Positions 10,601-18,333 of a stretch of DNA of 60,681 bases are shown piece by piece. The notes below the pieces were generated by a model that saw only the letters and a program-made list of their open reading frames with translations, was not told the origin of the DNA and made no database searches. The stretch lies in IMG/VR virus record IMGVR_UViG_3300037343_000006, positions 1 to 60,681 of that record; one strand, 5' to 3'. This DNA is from a virus. Both the position numbers and the translations under genes were made by a program. The first letter of the stretch is position 1. Every line of letters begins with the position of its first letter.

Positions 10601-11635
10601 CAAAGGACTAACGGCGGGTCGGTGCTTGAGACTGCGCCACGGCTCAGCCAGCAGGGGATCGGGCGCGTCGCGCTTATGTATAAGGCCTACGGCATCCAGA
10701 TGTACTACTCCATGTTTAAGACCGTCCGCGACGGTATGGAGGCGCACTTCGCCGGGGATAAAGACGCGCGCAATGAAGCACTTCGGCAGTTCGCTGGGGT
10801 GACTGGGGCGTCGTTCCTACTGGCAGGAGTCGTCGGTATGCCACTGGCGCGGGAACTCTTGCAGCTTATGAACCTGCTGTTCTTTGACGAAGAAGAAGAC
10901 ACCGCGGAGACACAGCTGCGCAAAGCGATCGGCGAAGGGTTCTACAAAGGCCCCGCAACTGCGCTTCTCGGCGTCGACTTGTCCAGCCGTATCGGTCTGT
11001 CGGGCCTCATCCTGCAGGCTAACCGGTTTAACCACGATGCCTCGCTCGAAGAGGACGTGTTCCACTATCTTGGGGGCCCTGCGTGGAGTATCATTTCTGG
11101 GTTTAATCGGGGTCGCCAAGACATTATGAACGGTGAGATCGAGCGTGGTGTTGAGGCCATGATCCCTGCCGGTATCCGCAACATGTATCAGGCTGCGTTC
11201 CGCTTCCCCAACGACGAAGGCATCTTGACCCGCCGCGGCGACCCGATCATGGACGACCTGTCCTTCGGCCAACTTGCTGCGAAGTTTGTCGGCTTCGCCC
11301 CTGCCGAGTACACCCGTACGCAGGAGATGAACCAGCAGACCAAGAACGTCGACCGGTCAGTAAACAGCGCACGGACTACGATACTGCGTCGTTACTATGT
11401 GGCTACCCGCATGGGTGACTCCGACGAGCGGCGTGCCATGATGCAGCGCATCAAGGACTTTAACCGTAGGCATCCCACGGCCCGTATCGACGCTGACTCC
11501 CTGCGTCGGTCTATGCGGCAGCACATGGAGACATCAGCTACGATGTATAACGGCATCTCGATCAGCCCGAACATGCGCCGTGCGTTGGATGAGAGCCGTG
11601 ACGAGTGGAACCAAGGGTTCCAACTCTTTGATTAA
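4667..11635 (+). CDS. Giant polyvalent ejection protein: clamp-type motifs, HExxH metallopeptidase, PLxRFG/LPD38-like C-terminus
   Basis: 2,322 aa, the largest gene contained wholly in the window. Residues about 128-180 are a Gly/Ala-rich hydrophobic segment with glycine-zipper spacing, suited to membrane insertion. Residues 300-820 are charged, Gln-rich and probably disordered, and carry six Qx(D/E)(L/M)F motifs at 314, 334, 354, 467, 765 and 805; the first three are spaced exactly 20 residues. A zincin signature LLHEMTHA puts H1250-E1251-H1254 as catalytic residues, with E1293/E1294/E1298 as candidate third ligand. The remaining ~1,000 residues are helical with hydrophobic stretches and resemble the large polyvalent protein domains (PLxRFG/LPD38 type) I know from phages. 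Inference: injected with the DNA, helping it cross the envelope and acting in the cell early. A minus-strand terminator hairpin begins at its stop. Confidence 0.8.
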   Translation: MARYNLTLKDGSAFEVEAPAGASQAEILRRANQQMSVRGMNERRDARTAERQTQLAELDAMRPPPREPETGFLGDLVGGFGAGVVNIGETAALGAATLLDEEQELAARERIQNAASAIRPSMGDEEDLAYKIGSTFGSIAGFIGAAATVTYGAGALGLGVAGAGIAGLVGAGTLGVGAATGEASERARAAGATQEERNRAIMQAIPVGASEVLPLRRILGKLTGDLGEELVQTFRQRVVSALRTGGEEAAQEAAAGIAQNLIERGYNIDQAVLEGAGEAAALGGGAGATIQVLVDLFAGRRARGATPPPEGPAQGELFPGADLGQAPTRVMGDQREMFPEEDLGMAPERPDERQGELFSAQDQQSAAFARTARRADEERARLMERPISEFESAGDPFLERTKAERDAARAGIAGLQRPEQPEPEQRDMIRELEAATIPEEEQRAQAAAREREGLRAAGRGDEAAFEQPDLFALQQEQERRRLGPEELRRPDQFMDVPEAAETVTPEQPDAMGDLVDMADQRQRTAAEDADIADQLAAIDAEEGAQQQQAAALRAESDIETITGQQETQRQQATEQGRRSILQDVIKKTPSRNYNRVSRMYEDALTKAGYQGDKAKPTAAEIQTIQRAVNVQRAERPEPVSPVAEPIKLPPEATQLQEMESRIPERAAQREPEQLGMPGIRRRIQEAPAREGMAPEAQAAPETVTDEMLDQMGIAPRSPIRQRLRGKDLNDPTTREILTSFANQPRTSQTAELGISRRLEGVPEEQPDLFAPSGRRSAAAQPAPQQTPAGPAAQPAPSAQQNAPQQLELFPETAQGVTDGTAAPNQQRDRASVRGGGRGVAGPGGVGGTGGGARTPTAPEPRGLGARIASAVPAAAPKAAERSTLGEGGTRRNVMPTLPRRPIIDPKTLKPIREERVGPTSRALAPREKISAKSEPKVSGDQVTKQLADWYEANVSAPAKRFVKELGMSITSPLTIADKAAILAQLNTKSTKENKTTIGALKKYLGNYPDPALGLQDAIDDVVAQKPNFRRTEDMTDGESEFFGATKDGKTPARGKNAAQYVLDWASKNMSEATKRWTAGKIVESKNAMQAIEAFESTDLVATRRELEKAFEGGFDPTKDADNKRLADVLEKLGLDESDPMVRGMLYKGGMFNMAVPPSRHPLSQVTVALLRKGDLAGALRSVAASSADPEVAAVAEKLAKVVGDTKVEVVKSIAPGVLGRFTAATNTISLAEPTNKLKLDGGLNTHVLLHEMTHAATAFTLVNKGHPLTRKLKKIFEETKEFMPTAYGSTSIEEFVAEAFSNPEFQSMLAGLKIKGDPLTPFAKIKAAISNFLRSLVGKPVKPVQSALEQTTSIIDNILAPAPGNIGTGEFFMLSPVAAGKRIAEMLGDIQKQSKPVTKEFAQKFAGNTREFLRGTATDKAKRGMLGFLPSQAVADVAERSGIKGAMDLHKLMEEQRGAINKSDQAVEGVLKSVANWVKSHQNQVDALNRVVYKSTIEQVDPSKPISAYANDPEKAKAWRDMRNDWRALSSTGGDKVYAQMRDTYKKQYEKMRDVIYGKIDETITDEAARKKLKNEVYARLFESGTIEPYFPLTRAGNYWLSYVAEGEFTVEAFETMAERDRAITDLKADTSVKDVEKFVNINNASYAKAPPSSFVGQTLQTLRANRVPDDVQAEIMRLFIETLPETSFAKSLQRRKGTAGYQEDAIFALKTKAFDLGRQVERLRYSAKLRTLQDSINEDNRPNLTEENKYIVDELNLRADFARNPPGDGLAQAANRAAFVFTIGFNASSAVVNLSQLPMFVYMMFAGKYGYGAAGRAIMDASKLVTSSGFNRKSDMVAPYGNEKNIKVRAMPSIDNYFELDANGDYVVRKDLDLEPEVIAKVEELKPLVAMMAARGQLNRSLFADNLGIDSSGRERGIIDMATAASAFMFHNVEVFNRQVTAISAYQLKLARLKKAEPTLSTTEMQTKAAEQALEDAQRTNGGSVLETAPRLSQQGIGRVALMYKAYGIQMYYSMFKTVRDGMEAHFAGDKDARNEALRQFAGVTGASFLLAGVVGMPLARELLQLMNLLFFDEEEDTAETQLRKAIGEGFYKGPATALLGVDLSSRIGLSGLILQANRFNHDASLEEDVFHYLGGPAWSIISGFNRGRQDIMNGEIERGVEAMIPAGIRNMYQAAFRFPNDEGILTRRGDPIMDDLSFGQLAAKFVGFAPAEYTRTQEMNQQTKNVDRSVNSARTTILRRYYVATRMGDSDERRAMMQRIKDFNRRHPTARIDADSLRRSMRQHMETSATMYNGISISPNMRRALDESRDEWNQGFQLFD

Positions 11636-11664
11636 AAAAGCCCCCCACGGTGAGGTGGGGGGCT
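11634..11664 (-). terminator. Rho-independent terminator of the leftward operon
   Basis: A perfect 10-bp stem (AGCCCCCCAC/GTGGGGGGCT, 11639-11664) with a 6-nt loop. It is followed on the minus strand by six T residues, overlapping the stop codon of the 2,322-aa gene. The plus-strand side lacks a T-run, so it mainly ends the leftward operon where the two transcription units converge. Confidence 0.9.
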
Positions 11665-11725
11665 AGTCAGGGAGGAGGAGAACATACAGAAACCTAGCGG
11701 CTTCTCCATGAACAACTTCACTGTA

Positions 11726-11950
11726 TCACAACGTACGCCACACGCGTAGCCCAAATCGACCGTCCTCAATACGCTCCTGCACCTGCATAGAAATCTTACG
11801 CCGCGCAGCAATTTTGCTAAGCTGCTTCTCTGCGAGCGCGGTGTTAACGCAGGGTACGAACACTGACATGCCCACCTTCATACCGTCCCAAGGGATGATG
11901 ATCCGAACACCATCGGGATGCAGGTCGTCCAGTCTAGGTATCTGAACCAT
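11726..11950 (-). CDS. Small hypothetical protein, last gene of the leftward operon
   Basis: 74 aa from the ATG at 11950, chosen because AGAGG lies 6 nt upstream; an in-frame ATG at 11956 is the alternative. It overlaps the end of the primase-helicase gene. Basic, with a helix (ALAEKQLSKIAARRK) and the C-terminal pattern EDGRFGLRVWR, which I have seen in short phage proteins of unknown role. No cysteines form a metal site and there is no membrane segment. A nucleic-acid-binding role is a guess from charge and context only. Confidence 0.75.
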   Translation of the reverse strand: MVQIPRLDDLHPDGVRIIIPWDGMKVGMSVFVPCVNTALAEKQLSKIAARRKISMQVQERIEDGRFGLRVWRTL

Positions 11951-14756
11951 CGGCATCCTCTACATCCAACTCAAAATCGACCTCGATTACATCCACCGGC
12001 GGTAGGCGCAGGTTGGTGCCTTTGGTGATCCGCATCTTACGCTTCGTAGCGCCCTTGTTTTTCACGAGGTCGAGGATGCACGACGAGTAGTCGATCTGCT
12101 GCTCAAGGCACCATGTCTTAAACGGTTTCAGCAGGATAAAGGCTTTCTTGGTGTCGGACTCGTACCGCGCGACCAGCTTCGTACGCGGGTTTGCCTCTGG
12201 CATAATCAGGGCGTCTATGCCGTTGACGTCGCCGTTGCGCTTGATGATGAGTAGGTTGCCGTTATGCTCGGCAAAGAAGTCCGCCAAAATCTGGCTAGAA
12301 GATGTTGTCATGTCTTCGGTAACGCCTTGGTTATAGCGCACCAGCTCAATCGCAAACTTGAACATCGCTGCTGTATCGTAGTTCACAAGCCCGAGCTTCT
12401 TGGCAATGATGGCAGCGGTCATGGTCTTAGTGATGTACTCCGACCAGAAGCGATTCGACGAACCCAAGTTACACTTAATGTCGACGCGCTCACGCACCTT
12501 CTCTTCCAGTGCGTTTATGCCGTCCATGTTCTGCATGTAGTGCTGGACAAACACCACCCCAGCGTGGCCGTAGTGTAGCGGCACGTTCTTTGAGAAGTCG
12601 TCAGTCATCGCCTTGTCACCACTGCCGTCGAAGAACTTATCAACGCGCGCTTCCAGCACTCGCTGGGCCTCTGCTTTCGGCGCGGCTTTCGCCAATGTGA
12701 TCTTTTCCACGAGGCTCATGTTGCCGGTCGAGAGGGCTAGAAACTTCCACTCAAACCCACGGGTGCGCTCTTGATTCGCCCCGCCTTCCATGCGGCCCCG
12801 CTGCATGCCCTCGGTAATCGCGTAAGTCATGTCCGATGCAGCCAAGGGCCGCATGTTAGTGATCTCATCGGTAGCGAACAAGATGTTCTTGTACACCTCT
12901 GCACGGTTCATACGGTGGTTCATGGTGTCCCGCTCTTTCAGCAGCAGACCCATTGGGCGACCCCACACAGATAGTGCCATGAACATAGCCGTGGTCTTCC
13001 CAAGGCCGGAGTCCTTGCTAAACATGTGCAGGAGCCCGCCGTTCATCGGCGAGGAGTGCATCAGCGCGCTGCCGAAACTGGCGCACAGTGCGAATTGATA
13101 GAGCTCCATGCCCGGCTTGTTAAAGAACTCTGCGTTCTGTCTCCACCCGTCGAGGGTGCCGCGCGGGGTAAGCGCGTCGAACAAGCCTGCGGTCTTAATG
13201 GATGCAGGGTTAAAGTCTATTTTGTTTGGGAATATCTCCCTGTCGCCAAGGATAAACGAGCCGCAGTTATCATCAGCCCAGCCGAACTGTGCGCGCGCTA
13301 TGTCTGCTGCGCCTTGCTGCTGCAGCTCTTCGATCCAGCGGATAGTGTAGGCCATAAGTTCCTCCAGATTTTTACCGAAGGCGGTGACGCCCTTGGCCCC
13401 AATAGCTTTACGAAATTCGTCCTTAGACGTTACAGCGATCTGCGGGACGGTGAACTCACGCACCCCGTCCTTTGGTAGATGCAGCCGGAACACCAGCGCG
13501 TCGGCGTCGCCGTCAGTCACCCGCCGCACAATGTATAGGTCGTTATGGTATATGCACTTCTCAATGGTGTCGCCGTCAGCGTCTTCGCCTCGGACATAGA
13601 TGCCCCCGTTGGCCCCACGGAAGTAGGGCTTGGGGTATGTCGGTATAACATAAATCTCTGGCTGCGCAGCGGGCGCGGCTTTGGGGCTCGGTGCGACCTC
13701 AATCACGTTGTCTGCTTCAGTGGCCTCACGGGTTCGTGAGCCAAGGACAACCGGCGACTTGATCTTACCCCACAGCGGGCACCCGCTGCAGACGCCGTCG
13801 TTGTACTCGTCGAACGTTGTGCAGAGGTATGGGCCCTTGATGCGGTCCATCTTATTGAACATCTCGTCCGGCGTGAACTCAGGATGCCGCTGCGAAATCT
13901 TAGTAGCTGCGCTATCCCCATCGGCACAATGCTTGGCGATCGACAGCCCTGCCCGCCACAGCGGCTCCGACATAGTCTCTTGATTGCGGTAGATATAGGC
14001 CAGCTGCATGCAGCCTTTACCCTTCGCGGTCTTCAGCATGATGTCCTTGAAGTAATGCTCGCGGTTGCCCATGAGCGCGTCCATCACAGCGTTGCTACCG
14101 CTGACCGGCGTAAACTTCTTTGGAACTGGTATCGGGTCGTTGCCCATAAGCTCTGAAAATTTATCGAAAGATACAGGCGCTACCGCGTCCATACCTAAAA
14201 CCCTAACGCGTTTAGGTGGGTTGTCCTTATGGTTATGAGTGCCCGGCATGCGTAGGATACGCGCTGCATCAGACGTTACTGCGGGGTCAGCCTTGAAGCC
14301 ATGCTCCTTGCACTTTGCCTTGAGGCGCTCAGCCACAGGCACCCACTCGGCCAGCGTCACGTCTTCATTGAGCGGCCAGTAGACATGTATCCCTCGGCCC
14401 GAGTCTACCGTAATCGGCTTAGGCAACCGCATCACTTTGCAGAAGCGGCGGAGCTCTTGCAGTGCGGTTGCTTGGTCAGGAAACTTCTTGGGGTTATCTG
14501 CTTCGCAGTCGAGGTCGAGGTAGAACGCGCGCTTGCGCGCTATGTTGTCAGCTTCTCGGGAAGCATCGGTGCCGAAAGTGCCGACCGCATAGTAAGAATT
14601 GTAGCCGTTCTGGTCAAACGCCGTGTTGGCGTCCATGAGCTGATCTATCGAGTCGTAGAACTTTTGTTTACGGCGGCTCGTTTCCGCATGTATTGCAAGG
14701 ACGCAGTACCAGCCTCCGCGGGCCAGCACGCTCTGCAAAAATCTTTTTGTTTCCAT
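11934..14756 (-). CDS. Primase-helicase: AEP-type primase fused to DUF927-like helicase
   Basis: 940 aa. The N-terminal third has archaeo-eukaryotic primase motifs: FYLDLD with D81 and D83 as metal ligands, SGRGIH ending at H124 (sxH-type nucleotide motif), and a conserved RMPGTHNHK block near residue 170. A Cys-containing linker (CSGCPLWG) follows. The C-terminal half has a P-loop SGLGKTT with K587 and a Walker B-like ATDEIT, fitting the DUF927/superfamily 3-like helicases found with such primases. It should synthesise primers and unwind DNA at the phage fork, together with the SSB-like and PolA proteins encoded upstream in the same operon. The SD is weak, and a hairpin lies in the 59-bp gap before the gene. 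Confidence 0.9.
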   Translation of the reverse strand: METKRFLQSVLARGGWYCVLAIHAETSRRKQKFYDSIDQLMDANTAFDQNGYNSYYAVGTFGTDASREADNIARKRAFYLDLDCEADNPKKFPDQATALQELRRFCKVMRLPKPITVDSGRGIHVYWPLNEDVTLAEWVPVAERLKAKCKEHGFKADPAVTSDAARILRMPGTHNHKDNPPKRVRVLGMDAVAPVSFDKFSELMGNDPIPVPKKFTPVSGSNAVMDALMGNREHYFKDIMLKTAKGKGCMQLAYIYRNQETMSEPLWRAGLSIAKHCADGDSAATKISQRHPEFTPDEMFNKMDRIKGPYLCTTFDEYNDGVCSGCPLWGKIKSPVVLGSRTREATEADNVIEVAPSPKAAPAAQPEIYVIPTYPKPYFRGANGGIYVRGEDADGDTIEKCIYHNDLYIVRRVTDGDADALVFRLHLPKDGVREFTVPQIAVTSKDEFRKAIGAKGVTAFGKNLEELMAYTIRWIEELQQQGAADIARAQFGWADDNCGSFILGDREIFPNKIDFNPASIKTAGLFDALTPRGTLDGWRQNAEFFNKPGMELYQFALCASFGSALMHSSPMNGGLLHMFSKDSGLGKTTAMFMALSVWGRPMGLLLKERDTMNHRMNRAEVYKNILFATDEITNMRPLAASDMTYAITEGMQRGRMEGGANQERTRGFEWKFLALSTGNMSLVEKITLAKAAPKAEAQRVLEARVDKFFDGSGDKAMTDDFSKNVPLHYGHAGVVFVQHYMQNMDGINALEEKVRERVDIKCNLGSSNRFWSEYITKTMTAAIIAKKLGLVNYDTAAMFKFAIELVRYNQGVTEDMTTSSSQILADFFAEHNGNLLIIKRNGDVNGIDALIMPEANPRTKLVARYESDTKKAFILLKPFKTWCLEQQIDYSSCILDLVKNKGATKRKMRITKGTNLRLPPVDVIEVDFELDVEDADGSDT

Positions 14757-14778
14757 TGCTCATGCCCACAGAAGAGGA

Positions 14779-14805
14779 GGCCGTGACCACTAGGTAGCCA
14801 CGGCC
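14779..14805. other. Intercistronic hairpin before the primase-helicase gene
   Basis: Inverted repeat GGCCGTG...CACGGCC (7-bp arms, 13-nt loop) between the SSB-like and primase genes. There is no T-run on either strand, so it is more likely an mRNA processing, stabilising or attenuating element than a simple terminator. Confidence 0.45.
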
Positions 14806-14815
14806 CGTTAAGTGA

Positions 14816-15715
14816 TTACTCGTCGTCGTCCCATGCTTCGACAAGATCACCGAGGTCATCGTCAGAGGCTTTTACTTCCTCTTTTTTCGACACCTTCTTT
14901 GGCTCTTCTACGGCTTCGCCTTCGTCCTCATCTGCAAGGACGTTGTTAGACTTCTTGGGCTCAGCCTTTTTCGGCTCAGCCTTCTCCAAAGCTTTCACGC
15001 CGTCTACTTTCGACACAGTCATAGTCAGTGCACGTGTGACGTCTTCGTGCTCACGCAGCTTGAGGACTTCTTTGAGGTCACCCTCATCCAGTGGGCGCGC
15101 TGCCTTAAAGAACAGCTTGGGTACATCGCTATCCTCGTCGAAGAGCAGGGTAGTGACGACTGCTTGGATCGGTGCGCCATGGGCCTTGAGGTAGCGGGCG
15201 TATGCCTGCATCGGCATGTTGCCGTTCTTGGCTTCGCCGAACACCGAGGTAGCCGACAGCTGGACTTGGTAGACCTTATCGTAGCTGTTCTCCAACGCCA
15301 CAGCGATACGCTGCGAGAAGCGGCAAGCACGTGTTTCACCTTGGCCGGAGCCGCGGACGTTCATTGCGCAGTCTGCGCAACGTGACGCTTGACGTTGATC
15401 CTCGGGCACGTCCGGTGCAGGACGCTCAGTATCGGCGGACCAGCATGTAGGCGGAGCCACTTTCTCAGGGTCGTAGACGCCAGCATAGTAGGTGCGAGAC
15501 ACCTTGGCAGCGTCGAGCACGACGACGTTCAGCGATCCGCTGCTGTTCACGCTGACTTGTTCGCCACCAACCAGCTCACGGAAACGTGAGCCCTTGAAGC
15601 TGATACGGCGCATCGAGCCGCCACCGCCAGCAAGGTTGTCGTTGGCCTGCAGCAGCAACTTGAACAGGTCACTGTTCACAAGGCTGTTGCCCTTAAAGAG
15701 TTCTAGGTCACTCAT
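14816..15715 (-). CDS. Putative single-stranded DNA-binding protein (SSB-like) with zinc cluster
   Basis: 299 aa, start supported by AAGGAG 7 nt upstream. A beta-rich core includes four cysteines (C91, C113, C116, C131) spaced as a zinc site. A Lys/Glu-rich linker from about residue 235 leads to a strongly acidic tail ending in Asp-Asp-Asp-Glu, the classical feature by which SSBs recruit partner proteins. It lies immediately upstream of the primase-helicase in the replication operon. I do not recognise a named family with certainty, so SSB is an inference from tail, composition and position. Confidence 0.65.
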   Translation of the reverse strand: MSDLELFKGNSLVNSDLFKLLLQANDNLAGGGGSMRRISFKGSRFRELVGGEQVSVNSSGSLNVVVLDAAKVSRTYYAGVYDPEKVAPPTCWSADTERPAPDVPEDQRQASRCADCAMNVRGSGQGETRACRFSQRIAVALENSYDKVYQVQLSATSVFGEAKNGNMPMQAYARYLKAHGAPIQAVVTTLLFDEDSDVPKLFFKAARPLDEGDLKEVLKLREHEDVTRALTMTVSKVDGVKALEKAEPKKAEPKKSNNVLADEDEGEAVEEPKKVSKKEEVKASDDDLGDLVEAWDDDE

Positions 15716-15726
15716 GTGCGTTCTCC

Positions 15727-16047
15727 TTACGCGTCTTCGTCAGCATCGAAATCAAATTCGAGCTGCACTTCATCAACCATGGGTTCACCCATGGACAGTA
15801 CGGAACCTTCGACGCCGGTAACAGCGACGGTGGTACTTTGTGTTTCACTTTCTTCCTTCTGCATTGCCATCAGAGCGGTCTGCACATCTGCACGGTTGAA
15901 GCGATATGTGTTGCCGAGTTTGATGTAGGTACTCTCAGGGATGTGACCCTGCCGCACCCACGCACGGATGGTAGAGACCGACACGCAGAAATACTGCGCG
16001 AGGCTCTCAATGGTTACGAACGGGCTTTTGTCTTGGGTCTCCGTCAT
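15727..16047 (-). CDS. Excisionase/MerR-like helix-turn-helix protein
   Basis: 106 aa. Residues about 10-58 form a helix-turn-helix of the HTH_17/excisionase type (TIESLAQYFCVSVSTIRAWVRQG followed by a wing with YRF and a second helix). The C-terminal half is acidic and contains QLEFDF, a possible peptide-binding motif. The start overlaps the stop of the upstream gene (ATGA) and has GAGGA upstream. With no integrase in the genome, a role as transcription or replication regulator is more likely than excision. It is a candidate binder for the palindromes in the control region. Confidence 0.8.
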   Translation of the reverse strand: MTETQDKSPFVTIESLAQYFCVSVSTIRAWVRQGHIPESTYIKLGNTYRFNRADVQTALMAMQKEESETQSTTVAVTGVEGSVLSMGEPMVDEVQLEFDFDADEDA

Positions 16048-16442
16048 TTTTTCCTCACAGAGATTGCGTACTCCGAGTCCACGTTAAGGCCCGGAGGTAC
16101 AGTGTCGGGGTTCTCGTCCAGAAACTGCTTAACAACAGTCTGGTTCAGACGCTTCTCAAAGAACTCTGGCACTGCATTTGTAAGAATAAACTTGTTCATG
16201 GAGTCCCAGTCACTGGTCCAGTAGCGCTTCTTTACACTGCGGTAGAACAAACCTTCCGAGGTACGAACGCTCTCGACGTTGTGTTCTTTGCAGTGGTCCA
16301 GCAACGCGCGCTTGACCTTGTCTTGCTGTGCTTTGAGGTGGTCGTCTTCTTGCTTGAATGTGGCCGACAGTTCCGCGCGCTTGTCTCTTATTTTTATATA
16401 GACGCGCGTCAGCTTCTCGACCGATACAGTGGTATCGCTCAT
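16044..16442 (-). CDS. Hypothetical coiled-coil protein in the replication operon
   Basis: 132 aa, SD AAAGGAG upstream of the ATG at 16442. The N-terminal 60 residues are charged and helical (RDKRAELSATFKQEDDHLKAQ), then a compact Trp-containing region (KRYWTSDWDSM) and a Lys-rich end. The layout is reminiscent of phage Gp157/Gam-like DNA-end-binding proteins, but I cannot claim membership. It overlaps the HTH gene downstream by 4 bases. Confidence 0.7.
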   Translation of the reverse strand: MSDTTVSVEKLTRVYIKIRDKRAELSATFKQEDDHLKAQQDKVKRALLDHCKEHNVESVRTSEGLFYRSVKKRYWTSDWDSMNKFILTNAVPEFFEKRLNQTVVKQFLDENPDTVPPGLNVDSEYAISVRKK

Positions 16443-16488
16443 GGTGTTCTCCTTTAGCTAGAAGTCTTAGATACTACCTAATCTTACG

Positions 16489-18024
16489 CTAGTCAAGTAT
16501 CTGTTTGTATAAGTCGATAATTTTTGTGTGTACGTCAATTCTGTTATCAAGCAGCGCGTACACGTGTTTTTCTACAGCAGAGCCCTGCAGCTGCACGACA
16601 GTACATGGGTGCTTTTGTCCCGACCGGTGGACCCGCGCGTTAGCCTGTGCATAGGTCTCCAGTGAGGATGTTGGCCCCCACCATACGACAGTATTGGCTG
16701 CGGTTAAAGTCACACCATGTGCTGCTGACTGGGGCTGGATCACCAATATCTTGGGGTCAGGGGTCTCTTGGAAGCGTTTGAATATCTCGGTCCGCCGCGT
16801 TACAGGCACGTCGCCGCGAATCACCTCGGTGGTCACCCCGTCCTTGCGCAGCTTGTCCACAAGAATGTCGATCGTGTGCCGGAACGGTACAAACACCAGC
16901 ACCTTCTGGCTGCTTTCGTCGATGACTTCTTTCAGTACGTTGTACCGGTTCTTGATGTCGAACTCTAACGTCGAGCCGTCGTCGGTGTAGACCGCCCCTG
17001 CGCTGATCTGCAGTAGCTTGTTCATCACGATCGCTGCGTTGACCGCGGTGACTTCCTCGCCAGCCGCTTCCATGACGAGCTTGTTCTTCAGCTCGTTGTA
17101 GTACTTCTTCTGCTGGCGTGTTAACTCAACGACCCGCTTCACATAGGTCATGTCTGGCAAGTCTAGGCACTCGTCCTTGGTAAACCGGATAGCTGGCTGC
17201 AGTGCGTTGTAGACAGTCTCGGTGGCACCCGGCTTCTGCATCCACTTGAACTGCGTGATCTTCATCATCACTTGGTCGCGGAACGACCCGAAGTACCGCG
17301 GGACAGCGCTGGGGTTGACCAGCTTGGCTAAGCCAAACGCATCGAGCGGCGACTGCGCCGCTGGTGTACCCGTCATCATCCAGAGCCATGTGTCGTCAGT
17401 GATTAGTCGGTTTAGGCATTTCCACCGCTTGCTCTGTGAGTTCTTGTAGTGCGTCGCCTCGTCAACAATGATGAGGTCGAACTTGCCGTTGCGTATCTCT
17501 TCCTCGACGATCTCGACGCCATCGAAGTTAATGACGACGAACTCAGCGCCAGCGTTGATGATCTGTTTGCGCTTTTTGGCGTCGCCATGGGCCACGCTTA
17601 CCGTCCGGTGCATAGCCACCTCGAACAAGTCAGCGCGCCACGCGGAGTCCATAATAGACAGCGGGCAGATAACCAGTGCGCGACGTACCTTGCCTTGCTT
17701 CATCAGGAAATCTGCAGCCCAGATAGCCGATGCGGTCTTGCCAGTGCCCTGCTCGTTGAAGCAGAAGGACTTCCTATGCAGCGTGAGAAACTCGGCGGTT
17801 GTCCTCTGGTGGTCCATCGGCTTGTACCGGCCCGGCCAGTCGTATCGCCCAGAGATCGGTGAGGGTGCCTTGACCCCCAGACTGCGGAGGGTCTGCACCT
17901 CGTCGACGCCCCAGCTTACCGCTACTTCGTGCGGTCCGGTTGCCTTACTCTTAGGGATCGTTTCAGTGACACGTTTTGGATTGCGCAACTTAAGCAGCAG
18001 CGCCTTGCCGTTGATGATCTTCAT
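16489..18024 (-). CDS. SNF2-family (SF2) DNA helicase/translocase
   Basis: 511 aa. Motif I is GTGKT with K96; motif II is DEAT at 188-191; TGTPA is motif III; the C-terminal RecA-like lobe has VFVPFRHTID, GVTLTAANTVVWWGP and the QANARVHRSGQ motif VI with arginine finger, as in SNF2/RapA-type enzymes. It should use ATP to translocate on or remodel duplex DNA during replication or recombination. The start has SD GGAGAG, and a perfect GTTAGTG/CACTAAC hairpin ends 12 nt before the ATG. Confidence 0.93.
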   Translation of the reverse strand: MKIINGKALLLKLRNPKRVTETIPKSKATGPHEVAVSWGVDEVQTLRSLGVKAPSPISGRYDWPGRYKPMDHQRTTAEFLTLHRKSFCFNEQGTGKTASAIWAADFLMKQGKVRRALVICPLSIMDSAWRADLFEVAMHRTVSVAHGDAKKRKQIINAGAEFVVINFDGVEIVEEEIRNGKFDLIIVDEATHYKNSQSKRWKCLNRLITDDTWLWMMTGTPAAQSPLDAFGLAKLVNPSAVPRYFGSFRDQVMMKITQFKWMQKPGATETVYNALQPAIRFTKDECLDLPDMTYVKRVVELTRQQKKYYNELKNKLVMEAAGEEVTAVNAAIVMNKLLQISAGAVYTDDGSTLEFDIKNRYNVLKEVIDESSQKVLVFVPFRHTIDILVDKLRKDGVTTEVIRGDVPVTRRTEIFKRFQETPDPKILVIQPQSAAHGVTLTAANTVVWWGPTSSLETYAQANARVHRSGQKHPCTVVQLQGSAVEKHVYALLDNRIDVHTKIIDLYKQILD

Positions 18025-18036
18025 GTTCTCTCCAGT

Positions 18037-18053
18037 GTTAGTGAGGCACTAAC
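18037..18053 (-). promoter_or_regulatory. GTTAGTG/CACTAAC hairpin before the SNF2 helicase
   Basis: Perfect 7-bp arms with a 3-nt loop (AGG on plus). It occupies the gap between the HNH-like and helicase genes. On mRNA it is followed by ACTGGAGAGAAC and the ATG, so the SD is the first thing after the stem. Confidence 0.75.
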
Positions 18054-18333
18054 GTTTTTTGGGGCTGCTCAGTGCACCGCCTGCAGCTCTGTTTTTACTC
18101 TGGCTTTGCACGGTGTACCCGTCCTTGTTCGTGCCGCCTTTAGAGAGCGGCTTCTTATGCGCGATGTCTTTACCCTCACGCTTATCGGCTTTACCGTTAC
18201 CGTTGGCATCCTTGCCGGTCTTGTCCATGGCGCGGCGGGCGCGTTGCCGCTCCATTCGATCAGTATGCTCGCCGCGGGACTTCTGCTGTTCGTACTCTTT
18301 CTTGTACGGACGGGGCTTCTTTGTATATGGCAT
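18049..18333 (-). CDS. HNH-like small basic protein
   Basis: 94 aa from the ATG at 18333, which overlaps the stop of the Cas4-like gene (TGATG). Very basic. The C-terminal half reads DIAHKKPLSKGGTN...YTVQSQSKNRA, matching the core of HNH endonucleases: Asp-Ile-x-His, the GG turn and the Asn-Arg of the last helix. The canonical CxxC zinc pairs are absent and the final His is not obvious, so it may be a reduced nickase or a non-catalytic DNA binder. It sits between a nuclease and a helicase gene. Confidence 0.7.
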   Translation of the reverse strand: MPYTKKPRPYKKEYEQQKSRGEHTDRMERQRARRAMDKTGKDANGNGKADKREGKDIAHKKPLSKGGTNKDGYTVQSQSKNRAAGGALSSPKKR

